From NCBI GenBank assembly GCA_029204225.1, contig CM055097.1, forward strand, positions 73,417,552 to 73,481,551: a stretch of DNA of 64,000 bases, written 5' to 3'. The translations under genes and the position numbers were made by a program. The number at the start of each line of letters is the position of its first letter. Positions within the stretch are counted from its first letter, which is position 1. This DNA is from Diphasiastrum complanatum. Lineage: Eukaryota > Streptophyta > Lycopodiopsida > Lycopodiales > Lycopodiaceae. The notes beneath the pieces are model-generated. The model did no database searches, had not been told where the DNA came from, and saw nothing but the letters and a program-made list of their open reading frames with translations. This document shows positions 11,467 through 21,655 of this stretch, one piece after another.

Positions 11467-12000
11467 TGTTGAAAACTGTCAATTCTCACTTGTCATTTTT
11501 TATTGTAAATAAAGATCAATCATGAGTACAATGTTCACACGTGTGGAGCCTGCTCCCACCTGTGAAAGAAAGTGCTTTTCATATTTGTAAATATCTACTT
11601 TGATTTTATATCAATCAAGTCAAGTGTGAACATGATATGACTAGTTTTTAGTCAAGTACTAGTCACCTAGAAGTTAGTTTATCCTTGCATGTGCATGAGT
11701 AAATGCTCCCACATGGCAAGTGGATGTTCACACGTGTGTATAGAGTTCTAGAAGATAAGAGTTGACCATTTTTCTTAGATCCTATTTTGTAGGAAATACT
11801 CCTATATTCTAGGAGACTAGCTCTTTGGATTTTAGCCATATTCTAGAAGGTCAACTTGGGATAAGACTCGTGGATGTACTCGATCCATAAAAGGATCATC
11901 ATTTTGCTAATGAGATTGATGAGACTTTTGCATTCTACACTTTTGTGAGATTTCTAGTCAATAGAATTGTGATTTTATTGAATGATTGCTAATTATTTAA
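11467..12000 (+). repeat. probable copia LTR fragment related to the E-type LTR
   Basis: Starts TGTTGAAAACTG and contains two CACACGTGTG palindromes (11536-11545 and 11729-11738). It shares CACACGTGTGGAGCCTG.TCCCAC.TGTGA with the long LTR at 35652-37437, where the motif is CACACATGTGTGG. A CCATAAAAGG box (about 11885) could be its TATA element. The 3' end is unclear, and 12001-12228 holds no recognised feature before the truncated LTR of element B. Confidence 0.45.
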
Positions 12001-12228
12001 ACTCACTTTTTCAAGACCAACGCCAAGGATCAAAGATTACATAGCTGAAACAATAGAAACCAAAGGAAATCGGATGGTGAAACCCACCCAACCAAACCTA
12101 GATTAAACAATCTAGCCCCCAAGCTATGAACCACACAAAGCTCAATAAGAGAGGTTTCACACCAACAACATGTAGCTGCAATCACCAGATTCAAGCTTAC
12201 AATAGTGAGAGACCTATGGGTATACTTA

Positions 12229-12820
12229 ACTTCCAACTCTCACTCACACGTGTGGGAAGTATTCAAAAAATAATCTAAGTAAAAACAAGCTGCTCTCCTC
12301 GAGTAGAGAGAGAAAATGCATCAAGAGCTCTCGGGTAGAGAGAGAAAGCTAGAAATCCAATAACTCACAAAATCCATGAAATCACAAAATCAATTGACTT
12401 CAAAATGAGGAGTACAATGATACTAGTAGGTCCACGAGCTACCACTATGCTTAACTATGATTGGACCATATTTTGTCACCTCTTGATCCTATTGGATCAT
12501 TGATCTATGCACCTCTTAATTCTATTGGACTATATTCAAGCACACCTCAATTTCCTATTGGACCTCACAAGGTTCCACCTCTAAATCCTATTGGACCTCT
12601 TGGAATTCATCAAACAAAAACTTTACACTTGTCTACACTCTAATTAGCAAGTGTTTAGCCTCTTACTCTATTTTGGCTCAATAGTGGCATTACAAGTGGA
12701 AATGCATAATTTGCCATCTATGCCAAATTTATTCCTATCAACATCCTACACCTAGATGCTTGATGTAAAAAACATAAGACCCCTATATCTAACATAGATA
12801 ATCTTTTTCAATTCTTCACA
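12229..12820 (-). repeat. element B 3' LTR, truncated
   Basis: Collinear with 24086-24677 over 592 bp with about five substitutions. It ends (plus coordinates) with TTCTTCACA next to the complement of the polypurine tract. The outer end found in the other copy (TGTTGAATTTCACACGTGTG...) is missing. It carries a CACACGTGTG palindrome at 12245-12254. Confidence 0.9.
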
Positions 12821-12830
12821 CTCCTCCTAA
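12821..12830 (-). other. element B polypurine tract
   Basis: The complement of CTCCTCCTAA reads TTAGGAGGAG on the element's coding strand and directly precedes the LTR start TGTGAAG. This is the expected plus-strand priming site. The pol stop codon lies just upstream (12839-12841). Confidence 0.8.
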
Positions 12831-12838
12831 AAAATTAT

Positions 12839-15800
12839 CTATGAAGATTTTAGCATTGATCTTGATATAACTCCAAGATTAGATCTATGCTTGATGAAAG
12901 CACTTTTGCTCAAAGGATTGGTGAGTAGATCGGCAATACAAGAGGACGAGTTGACATGCTCCAAATAGATTTCTCCTCCAATAAGCTTTTCTCTCACAAA
13001 ATGGTGTGCCACTTCTATGTGCTTGCTTCTTGCATGAAATATGGGACTATTGGCAAGAGCTTGGGCCGAGATGTTATCACACTTGATCATTGGTAGATCA
13101 TCCTCCTTGATGCACTTTAGTTCCATTAATAACCTCTTGATCCAAAGCACTTCTTTGGTAGTTGTAGTGAGTGCTTTGTACTCAGCCTCACATGAAGAGA
13201 GAGATATAGTACCTTGCTTTTTGGAAATCCAAAATATTAGATTGCCTCCAAGAAAGATAGTATATGCACTAATAGATTTTTGATCCATCTTGTCACTTGC
13301 AAAGTCCGAATCCGAGTAGCCAATAATGGATAGATCTTCACTTTTATAGAGTAGACCATAATCACAAGATGAAGATACATATCTTAGAATCCTCTTGGCC
13401 ATCTTCCAATGATGGATCTTAGGATCTTGCATAAATTGACTCAATTTGTGCACACAAAAACTAAGATCGGGCCTAGTAATGGTAAGCCAAATCAAGGAGC
13501 CTACAAGACTCCTAAAAAGTGTGATGTCCTCAAAGGATCTTTCATCACCTTTATTAGGATCTTTTACAATTTGCTCCATTGGAGTATCTATGCTCTTAGA
13601 ATTTTCCATATGGAATTTTTTCAACATAGAGTGAGCATATCTAGATTGGCATATAAAGACATGATTTTCATAAAAATCAATTTCTAGGCCTAGGATGTAA
13701 TGTATCTCTTCTAGATCTTGCATTTTAAACTCACATCCAAGTGCTAGCTTAGTTTCATCAACTAGCTTGATACAACTTCCACAAAGAATAATGTCATCAA
13801 CATAAATTAGAAGAATGACAATATTGCTATCAACAAACTTTAGATACATGGAAGGATCATAGTCACTAAGAGTAAATCCTAGTGAGATAAGCAAAGAGTT
13901 AAGTCTTGAATACCATGATCTTGGTGCTTGCTTGAGTCCATAAAGACTTTTGAAGAGCAAGCACACTTTGGACTCATCCTTGATGAATCCTTGAGGTTGT
14001 TCCATATATATCTCCTCCTCAAGATAACCATTTAGAAAAGCATTGGATACATCTAATTGGAACACCTTCCACTTGAAAAAACAAGCAAGAGAAATAAGAA
14101 TTTTTATTGTCACCATCTTTGCAACGGGTGCAAAGGTCTCCTCATAATCAAGACCATGGATTTGAGCAAATCCTTTGGCACATAATCTTGCTTTATGCTT
14201 GTTGATGGTGCCATCATGATTGAACTTGATCCGAAATACCCACTTGCAACCAATCACATGCTTGTTGGAAGGAGGATCCACAAGCTCCCAAGTATTGTTG
14301 GCGATCAATGCATCATACTCTTGCTTCATGGCATCATACCACTCCTTGGTATTGAGTGCCTCTTGTACATTCTTTGGCTCTTCATGAGAGACATAAAAAA
14401 CATAATTAGTGGAATCAAGATCCACTTGTTTGCCTTTGTCAACATATGAGAGCCTCTTAGGCTCGGATCTATCTCTCATGGATCTTCTTGGTGAAAAAAT
14501 TCGAGGAGAGTCTTCTTCAAATCTCGACCCCATCACATCATGATTGTCTTCAAAATCAATAATTGATGATGCATCCATAGATTTCTTGATCTCGGCCTCT
14601 TCAAATGATGAGTGTTGATCTTCATGAAAGACAACATCTCTACTTTCAATAACTTGAGAAGTAGAGAGTATAAAGACTCTATAGGCCTTCTTGGTGGATG
14701 AGTATCCAACCATGATCCCTTTGCATGCACTAGGATCTTCCTTCTTCCTTGTTTCCAAGGGAATATGGACAAAGCATAGGCATCCAAAAACTCTAAGGTG
14801 ATCAACCTTAGGCTTCTTCAAAAATAAGATTTCATATGGTGACTTTCCTCCAAGAGCTATATGTGGGCTCATAGATTTTGCACATTCACATAGAGATCTA
14901 TTCTTTCTCTCTGCCACTCCATTTTGAGATGGAGAGTAGGCACAAGAAAACTCTTTTTTAATGCCTTCAAGCTCACAAAAATCTTGAAATTTATTGGAGA
15001 TATATTCACCACCTCCATCACTTCTAAGAGCTTTAATCTTGAATGAGAATTGCTTCTCTACATAAGCTTTGAAAATAAGGAAATGATCAAACACCATAGA
15101 TTTTGAAGCATAAAGATATATCCAAGTGAATCTTGTGTAATCATGAATGAAAGTAACAAAACAAGTGGCTCCTCCCTTGCTTGTAGTCGATGAGAAATGC
15201 ACATCCGAGTGGATTAACTCCAAAGGATGCTTGCTTTTGATAGAAGATCTTGTAAATGGCTTTTTGTGAAATTTAGCAATAGCACAAGCCTCACAAGGCT
15301 TGATCTTCTTGGAGAATGACTTTGGCAAGCCAATAGCTTTGGATTCTTTGATCATAGAGAGCATGGATTTGTAGTTGGGATGTCCCAACCTCCTATGCCA
15401 TAACTCCTCCATAGAGAGCTTGTTCACAAGAGCAACATTACAAGCATTCACATACTCATTTGGATCTAGTTTATAGATGCCACCAAATCTAGATCCTAAT
15501 GCAAGTATCTCATCATTCTTCTTGATAGTGCAAGTATCAACATTGAATTTTACATCAAGGCCATTATCAAGCAATTGGCCAACACCAATAAGATTCTTGG
15601 TAAGCTTAGGTACATAAAGAACTCTAGAGAGAGAAAGAACTTTAGAGGATGCAAGCTTCAAGGGAATGTTCCCTATGCCTTCAATAGGACATTCAAAATC
15701 ATTTGCAGTGTATATTGATTTCTTCACTCCATCATAAGGTGCAATAGAAGAGAAAGAGTCCTTGGAGCTACACATATGTGAAGAGGCTCCACTATCAATA

Positions 15801-15878
15801 TACCATAGGCCGTCCTTCTTGAAAGGAGTAGATGAGAAACTAGAGACCATAAGAGATCCCTCTCCATCATTTGCAATA
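12839..15878 (-). CDS. element B pol (protease to RNase H), 5' part displaced by element A
   Basis: A long frame of about 1,010 codons begins where the gag frame at 22306-23183 was cut by element A. Motifs in order: protease IDSGASSHM; the pre-integrase HRRLGHP with CEAC; integrase HSDVH, a DGGGEY segment and NGVAERKN (all three acidic residues kept); RT LLIYVDDIIL; RNase H with SDSDFASD, SCEAEYKAL and CDN. Compared with A and D, integrase lacks about 27 residues after AERKNRSLCECAKSM, including the FWGEA..CANYLCNR stretch. The loss is in frame (near 14863). Integration activity may therefore be lost, though reverse transcription looks intact. Expression as a full polyprotein is now impossible because of element A. 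Confidence 0.93.
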
Positions 15879-15883
15879 GTGTC
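15879..15883. other. target-site duplication of element A, left copy (GTGTC)
   Basis: GTGTC directly precedes the LTR at 15884 and recurs at 22306-22310 directly after the right LTR. A 5-bp duplication is typical of copia integration. It lies within element B's gag-pol frame. Confidence 0.93.
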
Positions 15884-16538
15884 TGTGAAAATTGTCAACA
15901 TTTCCTAGCTAGTTTGAGGCCTAAATTGGCTAAAATTGTAAATAGTTTTGGTTCTGGAGTTTCACACGTGTGAACCAGGCCACAATGTTTTTATTTACTG
16001 TATTTTTTCAGTATGATGAAGTGTCAAACTTCATACCCTTCAAAATGAGACCATTTTGATGTATTTTGGTCATATAAGCCATTTTTAGCTATTTTTCCTA
16101 TATAGGGAATATCTAGGGTCAAGTACCTTCTAGAGAGAGGAGAGAGAGTCATCTTCCTCATCCATAAATAGTAGGGAAGTCGTGGAGAACAGGTTGGAGA
16201 AACCTTTTGTATGCTTCATTGAGATCAATAGATCATTGTCATTGTTTCTTCCTCCATTGAGAGCATTGTTGTGTGTATTGTCTTCAAGCTATTGTGTATG
16301 ATCTTAGGTGCTTTCCAAAAGTGATAGGCTGATGTATTATGGACTGTATAATGCTATTTTGGGCCGCACTTGATGTTTATGGAAGTTTCCATTTGTGATA
16401 AATGCTTTTTGATCAAGTTCTTTGCATTCTAGGTAGCATAGAATGTGTTGCCAATTCCTAGCTTATGTAGTTTGGAGTGCAAGCATTCAAGCCAATGATC
16501 TTGGAGTTTAGATCCACTTAGGATCTGTATTTTTCACA
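15884..16538 (+). repeat. element A 5' LTR
   Basis: A 655-bp TGTGAAAATT...TTTTTCACA terminal repeat matching 21651-22305. It carries the palindrome CACACGTGTG (15963-15972), a CATAAATA TATA-like box (16163-16170) and a GAGA-rich stretch just before it. As the 5' LTR it would provide the promoter and transcript start. Confidence 0.96.
16163..16170 (+). promoter_or_regulatory. TATA-like box in element A 5' LTR
   Basis: CCATAAATAG lies about 280 bp into the LTR, after a purine-rich stretch and before the region expected to be R/U5. This placement fits an LTR promoter. The same sequence recurs in the 3' LTR. Transcription from it is inferred. Confidence 0.5.
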
Positions 16539-16550
16539 TGGTATCAGAGC
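16539..16550 (+). other. element A primer-binding site
   Basis: TGGTATCAGAGC immediately follows the LTR end and is the standard plant copia site complementary to the 3' end of initiator tRNA-Met. It is the minus-strand DNA synthesis start. Confidence 0.92.
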
Positions 16551-17039
16551 TGGTTGGCTTCTATTTACAGTAAGTATTCCATTTTTGGTGATATTTGGAT
16601 GTTTGATCAAGTTCTAGCATGATTTTGCATTGCTTTGTTGATCAAATCTTACTAACCTTTGTTTTGTGAGTTGAACTTGTGGATCAAAAGCATATTTCAG
16701 GTCTATTGAAGATCAGAGGCTGAAAAGAAACTATTTTGGATCAGATCATAACACCTAATCATTTGTGATTGTGAGGCTTGTGCATATTCAATACTAACAA
16801 TGTACTTTTCAATCCTATTGTTGACAATCTCCATTCTTGGATGAACACTCTCCTTAAGTGGATGAAACTTCTCCTTAAGTGGATGACAAATGCTCTTTTG
16901 AGTGAGTTGTAATTCTCCTAAAGGCTGAGCAAAGCTCCCATTTGGATGAAAGATCCCCTTTTTTGGGTGAACATATTGTAAGCTCCATTGTGAAGAGCAT
17001 ATTGTAAAGATTGTCATCAATTTTGGCATAAATTTTGGT

Positions 17040-17700
17040 GTACTTTGTTGAGCATGTAAGTAACTCTCCTTATGTAATTTGATTGGAGCATTTGCTGGAA
17101 GGTGTTAACCATTATGCAAGTGTGTTTTCAGGTTCTTAACAGGTTGAGGAACATTCTCATGTGAAGTGATCTTAGATCTACATCTAAAAACCAAGATTTG
17201 ACAAGATAGTGAAGCTAGTCTTGTGATTCACTAAGTGTGCTCATTCATTCACCTCTAAATCTTGTATTTATCACTTGCTGGAGTTTATAAACTTTTAGAA
17301 GTGTGGTTTACATGTGGTTTTACAGGTTGAATCAATATCTTAGTGTGTTGATCATATGTTGATCAAGTTTGTTCATTACTAGGTAATCTTGGCATCGTAG
17401 TTTTGGATATTTTCTAAGAATGCAAGTAACTCTTCACACCATAACTTGATTTGGTCACTTGCTGGAAAGTTTGAGAGCTTAAGCAAGAGTGTGTTCAGGT
17501 TGGTTTGATTTTGTAATCCATTCTTAGTGTGTGCAAAGTGTTGCATGTGTTTCAATCTTCCTTTCTATGCTTGGAAACCATCTAGGTTCAAGATAGAAGT
17601 GTTTTAGGGTCCTAAATCTTCATAGATCTCTTTATCTATCATTTGTTGAGAGAAAAGTGAGTGCTAAGTGCTTTAGGACAGAACCTAAAAGTTGAAGAAA
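17040..17700 (+). repeat. degenerate ~184-bp periodic repeat in element A leader
   Basis: A motif of the form (A/C)(T/C)TTG(C/T)TGG or TTTGTTGAG recurs at 17091, 17274, 17458 and 17642, with spacings of 183, 184 and 184. Flanking similarity includes GTAAGTAACTCT or GCAAGTAACTCT upstream of copies 1 and 3, and a TTTTCAGGTT- or TTACAGGTT-type end in copies 1-3. The leader (16551-17710, about 1.2 kb) has no long plus-strand frame. A smaller direct repeat, CTCCTTAAGTGGATGA twice, lies near 16852-16886. Confidence 0.6.
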
Positions 17701-17710
17701 CATTAGAATC

Positions 17711-20700
17711 ATGGCTTCCAATGGTGGGATCATGCTAGAGTCTAGTGAAAGGTTGAGTTCATCAAACTACTCTACTTGGAAAGTGAGGATGGAGTCCTTA
17801 CTTGAGTTGAATGAACTCATGGACATAGTTGCAGAAATTGAAGAGAGACCTCTCACACTTCAAGAGCAACAAAGGTTCGATAAGAAGGCCAAAAGGGCTC
17901 TTCATATCATTAAAATGAATGTTACAAATGAACTTCTCAAGGAAGTTGGAAAGTGTCAAAGTGCAAGTGAGGCATGGAATGCCTTAAAGAAGCTCTTTGA
18001 ATCAAAGTCCACATCTAGGGTATTGACCCTAAGGAGACAAATATTTTCTAGTAGGCAAAGAGAGGGTGAAAGTGCTCATGCATTTATCTTGAGAGTTAAG
18101 TCCCTAAGTGATGATTTAGCATGCATTGATGAGAACATAAAAGATGGTGAAATAGTCCAAGTTATGTTGAATGGTTTGCTAAATGAACATGCTAACCTTG
18201 TGCAAAGTTTTGCCATTCAAAGAGTCTTGCCAAGTGTGGTTGACTTGCAAGAAATCTTATTGGCTGAAGAACATAGGTTGCAATCAAAGCTTGATGGTGC
18301 ATCCTTGCAAGGTGGAGGTGAAGAGGCTTTCTTCACAAAAGGCAAATTCAAGGGCAAAGGTAAAGGCAAAGGGAAATGGTCCAAAGGTGGTAACTTTGAT
18401 CATGATGATCACTCTTCCTCTTCCTCTTCTACTAAGAACAATAAGTCAAAGTTCAAGTGCTTTTATTGTGGGATAAAAGGTCATTTTGCAAATGAATGTT
18501 ATAAGAAGAAAAGAGAGCAAGGAGAGAGGCAAGGAAATCTTACAATAGATGAGGAAGAACATAACACATGTGAATCACTTGTTATGACTTCAAGTTTGTT
18601 AGCCAACATAGATGATAATGATCCTTGGTGGATTGATAGTGGAGCCTCATCTCACATGACAAGACATAAGGAATACTTTACATCCTTATTGTCTTATGAG
18701 GGAGAAGGTAACATCATCTACACTGCAAATGATGGTCAATGTGACATCAAAGGCATAGGCACTATTCCTATTTCTCTTTCAACAAATAGGAAAGCAAATC
18801 TTGAAAATGTTTTGTACATTCCTTCAATCACTAAGAATTTGCTTAGTGTAAGTCAAATGATTGACAAAGGACTTGATGTGGAGTTCATTGGAGATGCATG
18901 TAAATGTGGATCCTTGATTGCTCAAGGTAGGAGGCATGGTAAACTTTTCAAGCTTGATGCATGTGTGATCTCTAATCATGAAGGATGTATGGCTAGGGAG
19001 CAATTGACAAACCAAGAAGTTTGGCACAAGAGGTTGGGCCATCCCAACTTCAAATCTTTGGAGGTAATGGCAAAGAAAGAGCTTGTTCTTGGTCTCCCTA
19101 AAAGTCTTGTTGCAAACAATAGTGTTTGTGAACATTGTGCCTTGTCCAAATCTCATAGACTTGCTTATTCTAGATCTACTTCTAGATCTAAAGAAGCTTT
19201 TCAACTTGTGCATTCTGATATTCATTCTTCTATTACAACTAGCAATGGTGGGGCAAAGATGTATGCAACTTTCATTGATGACTTTAGTAGGTATACTTGG
19301 ATCTATCTTCTTAAAAGTAAGGATGAAGTGTTTGCTGCATTTGTCAAGTTCAAGAATGAAATGGAAAACCAATTCAATACAAAGATCAAATGCTTAAGAT
19401 CTGATAATGGAGGGGAATACACCTCAAATAGGTTCAAAGACTTTTGTATAGCACATGGGATTAAGAGGGAGATGTCTAGTCCTAGGACTCCACAACAGAA
19501 TGGAGTGGCCGAGAGGAAGAATAGAACCCTTTGTGAATGTGCCAAGGCAATGAGACTACATGCTAATCTTGCTAAGTCTTTTTGGGGGGAAGCTTTAGCA
19601 TGTGCTAACTATCTATGTAATAGATGGACAAGTGCTTCCTTGGATGGTGAAACTCCTCATGAGGTTCTTTATGGTAGAAGGCCGAGTGTCAAGCATTGTA
19701 GGATCTTTGGATGTACATGTTTTGTCAATATCACACTTGATGATAGAACTAAAGAAGATCCTTCATCAAAGAAGGGTGTGTTTGTTGGCTATAGTGAAGT
19801 AAGCAAGGCTTACAAAGTGTACATTCCTTCTACAAAGAAAGTTGTCATAAGTAGGGATGTCATCTTTCATGAAGAGAATGTTTCCAATGTTGTTGATGTT
19901 GATGTTGATGTGCCTACTAATCATCATGATGTGCAAGATGTCTTGGATGAAGATGGAGATGCCACTCCAAAGCAAACTTCAAGGAAGACTCAAAGGCAAA
20001 GGGCTAAGCCATCAAGGCTAACCTATGATGAAAAAGGAAAGCAAGTGGTGGACAACTCTAACTTTGCTTTTCTTACCTCTTTTGATGAACCAACTTGTGT
20101 AGGTGAAGCAATTCAAAAGAAGGAATGGATCCAAGCCATGGATCATGAGCATCAAGCACTCATCAAAAGCAACACATGGAGGTTGGTAAAGCTTCCAAAG
20201 GACAAGAAGGCAATTGGTTGTAAGTGGATCTTCAAGATCAAGACAAATCAAGATGGATCAATCAACAAGTACAAGGCAAGGTTGGTGGCAAAGGGGTATG
20301 CTCAAGAATATGGTATTGACTATGATGAGACCTTTGCACCCGTGGCAAAGATGGTAACTATTCGAATCCTAATCTCTCTTGCAACTCTTTATGATTGGGA
20401 TATGTGGCAAATGGATGTTACTAATGCCTTCTTGAATGGTGATCTTGAAGAAGATATTTACATGGAGCAACCCGAGGGCTATGTTTCACATGATGAGCCT
20501 AATCATGTGTGCTATCTCCAAAAGAGTTTGTATGGGCTAAAGCAAGCACCAAGGAGTTGGTATGCTAAGCTCAATTCCTTCTTACTTTCTCAAAACTTTG
20601 TTATGAGTGAGTATGATCATTCTTTCTACTTTAGATTGAATGAAAATGATATCACTTTACTTTTGATCTATGTTGATGACATTATCTTAAGTGGTGGTAA

Positions 20701-21655
20701 CAATCTAGATATAGATGAAATCAAGATGGCACTCAAAAGAGAGTTTGAAATTCAAGATCTTGGTAAACTTCATTATATCTTAAGAATAGAGATTATTAGA
20801 ACTTCTAAATCTACATTCATATGTCAAGAAAAGTATGTTAACTCTATTCTAAAAAGGTTTCATATGGAAGATTGTAAAGTTGTTTCTACTCCTATGGAAT
20901 CAAATGTAAAGCTAACTACAAGAAGTAATGAAAGATCCTTCAAGGACATTACTCTCTATAGAAAGCTAATAGGATCTCTTATATGGTTAACCATCACAAG
21001 ACCTGATCTAAGATTTGTGGTTGGTAAACTAAGTCAATTTATGCAAGATCCTAGTGAGGCTCGTTGGAAGCTAGGAAAGAGAGTACTTAGATACATCTCG
21101 GGATCTAGAGATTTTGGCATCTTGTATGGAGGTACTACACCTAACCTTTGTGGATTTTCAGATTCAGATTTTGCAGGTGATCAAATGGATAGGAAGTCAA
21201 CAAGTGCCTTTGCAATCTATCTTGGAGATGGAGTGGTCTCATGGCTATCAAAGAAGCAACCAACTATCTCTCTATCTTCCACCGAAGCCGAGTACAAGGC
21301 ATTAACAACATGCACCAAGGAGATTCTTTGGATCAAGAGGATGTTATTGGATCTTCACTTGCTGGAACCAGAGAAGACTCCAATCATACTTTGTGATAAC
21401 CTTTCAGCCCAAAGCTTGGCAAGCAATCCTGTTTTTCATGCAAGGAGCAAGCACATTGAGATTGCTCACCATTTTGTGAGAGATCAAGTCATTGCCAAAG
21501 AGGTGGAGCTTCAACATGTCTCTTCAAAGGAGTGTGTGGCTGATATCTTCACCAAACCATTGGGAAAGGACCTATATTTAATGCATAGATCTAATCTTGG
21601 AATGTGCTCAAAGACTATGTTGAAACTAGCATCCAATGTTGAAGAGGGAGTGTGA
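17711..21655 (+). CDS. element A gag-pol polyprotein, intact
   Basis: 1314 residues in one frame, starting MASNGG, the first ATG of the frame and the same start as in element D. Gag (UBN2-type) covers about residues 10-195. The zinc knuckle is C250-C253-H258-C263 after a Lys/Gly-rich stretch. The protease has D309-S-G-A. The pre-integrase motif is H439...C473-C476. Integrase acidic residues are D503, D565 and E601, the last pair separated by 35 residues (D,D35E). Reverse transcriptase has YVDD at 987-990. RNase H has D1151, E1192 and D1229. The protein would form virus-like particles, copy its RNA and integrate the DNA. The stop TGA lies inside the 3' LTR. Unusual: LR.E replaces the common LG.E after YI in RT, and RPDLRF replaces RPDLS(Y/F). 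Confidence 0.97.
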   Translation: MASNGGIMLESSERLSSSNYSTWKVRMESLLELNELMDIVAEIEERPLTLQEQQRFDKKAKRALHIIKMNVTNELLKEVGKCQSASEAWNALKKLFESKSTSRVLTLRRQIFSSRQREGESAHAFILRVKSLSDDLACIDENIKDGEIVQVMLNGLLNEHANLVQSFAIQRVLPSVVDLQEILLAEEHRLQSKLDGASLQGGGEEAFFTKGKFKGKGKGKGKWSKGGNFDHDDHSSSSSSTKNNKSKFKCFYCGIKGHFANECYKKKREQGERQGNLTIDEEEHNTCESLVMTSSLLANIDDNDPWWIDSGASSHMTRHKEYFTSLLSYEGEGNIIYTANDGQCDIKGIGTIPISLSTNRKANLENVLYIPSITKNLLSVSQMIDKGLDVEFIGDACKCGSLIAQGRRHGKLFKLDACVISNHEGCMAREQLTNQEVWHKRLGHPNFKSLEVMAKKELVLGLPKSLVANNSVCEHCALSKSHRLAYSRSTSRSKEAFQLVHSDIHSSITTSNGGAKMYATFIDDFSRYTWIYLLKSKDEVFAAFVKFKNEMENQFNTKIKCLRSDNGGEYTSNRFKDFCIAHGIKREMSSPRTPQQNGVAERKNRTLCECAKAMRLHANLAKSFWGEALACANYLCNRWTSASLDGETPHEVLYGRRPSVKHCRIFGCTCFVNITLDDRTKEDPSSKKGVFVGYSEVSKAYKVYIPSTKKVVISRDVIFHEENVSNVVDVDVDVPTNHHDVQDVLDEDGDATPKQTSRKTQRQRAKPSRLTYDEKGKQVVDNSNFAFLTSFDEPTCVGEAIQKKEWIQAMDHEHQALIKSNTWRLVKLPKDKKAIGCKWIFKIKTNQDGSINKYKARLVAKGYAQEYGIDYDETFAPVAKMVTIRILISLATLYDWDMWQMDVTNAFLNGDLEEDIYMEQPEGYVSHDEPNHVCYLQKSLYGLKQAPRSWYAKLNSFLLSQNFVMSEYDHSFYFRLNENDITLLLIYVDDIILSGGNNLDIDEIKMALKREFEIQDLGKLHYILRIEIIRTSKSTFICQEKYVNSILKRFHMEDCKVVSTPMESNVKLTTRSNERSFKDITLYRKLIGSLIWLTITRPDLRFVVGKLSQFMQDPSEARWKLGKRVLRYISGSRDFGILYGGTTPNLCGFSDSDFAGDQMDRKSTSAFAIYLGDGVVSWLSKKQPTISLSSTEAEYKALTTCTKEILWIKRMLLDLHLLEPEKTPIILCDNLSAQSLASNPVFHARSKHIEIAHHFVRDQVIAKEVELQHVSSKECVADIFTKPLGKDLYLMHRSNLGMCSKTMLKLASNVEEGV
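21641..21650 (+). other. element A polypurine tract, also coding
   Basis: GAAGAGGGAG directly precedes the 3' LTR and is the plus-strand primer site. It simultaneously encodes E-E-G and the first base of the final Val codon of gag-pol. The Val codon is completed, and the stop supplied, by the LTR's own TGTGA. Element D has the same arrangement. Confidence 0.9.

Noticed and set aside
16539-16550. tRNA-like 12-mers at several LTR borders
   Set aside because: These are primer-binding sites complementary to tRNA-Met, not tRNA genes; no cloverleaf can be formed around them.
18824-19372. 182-codon open frame on the minus strand inside element A
   Set aside because: Antisense shadow of the integrase region; composition follows the coding strand and no domain is seen.
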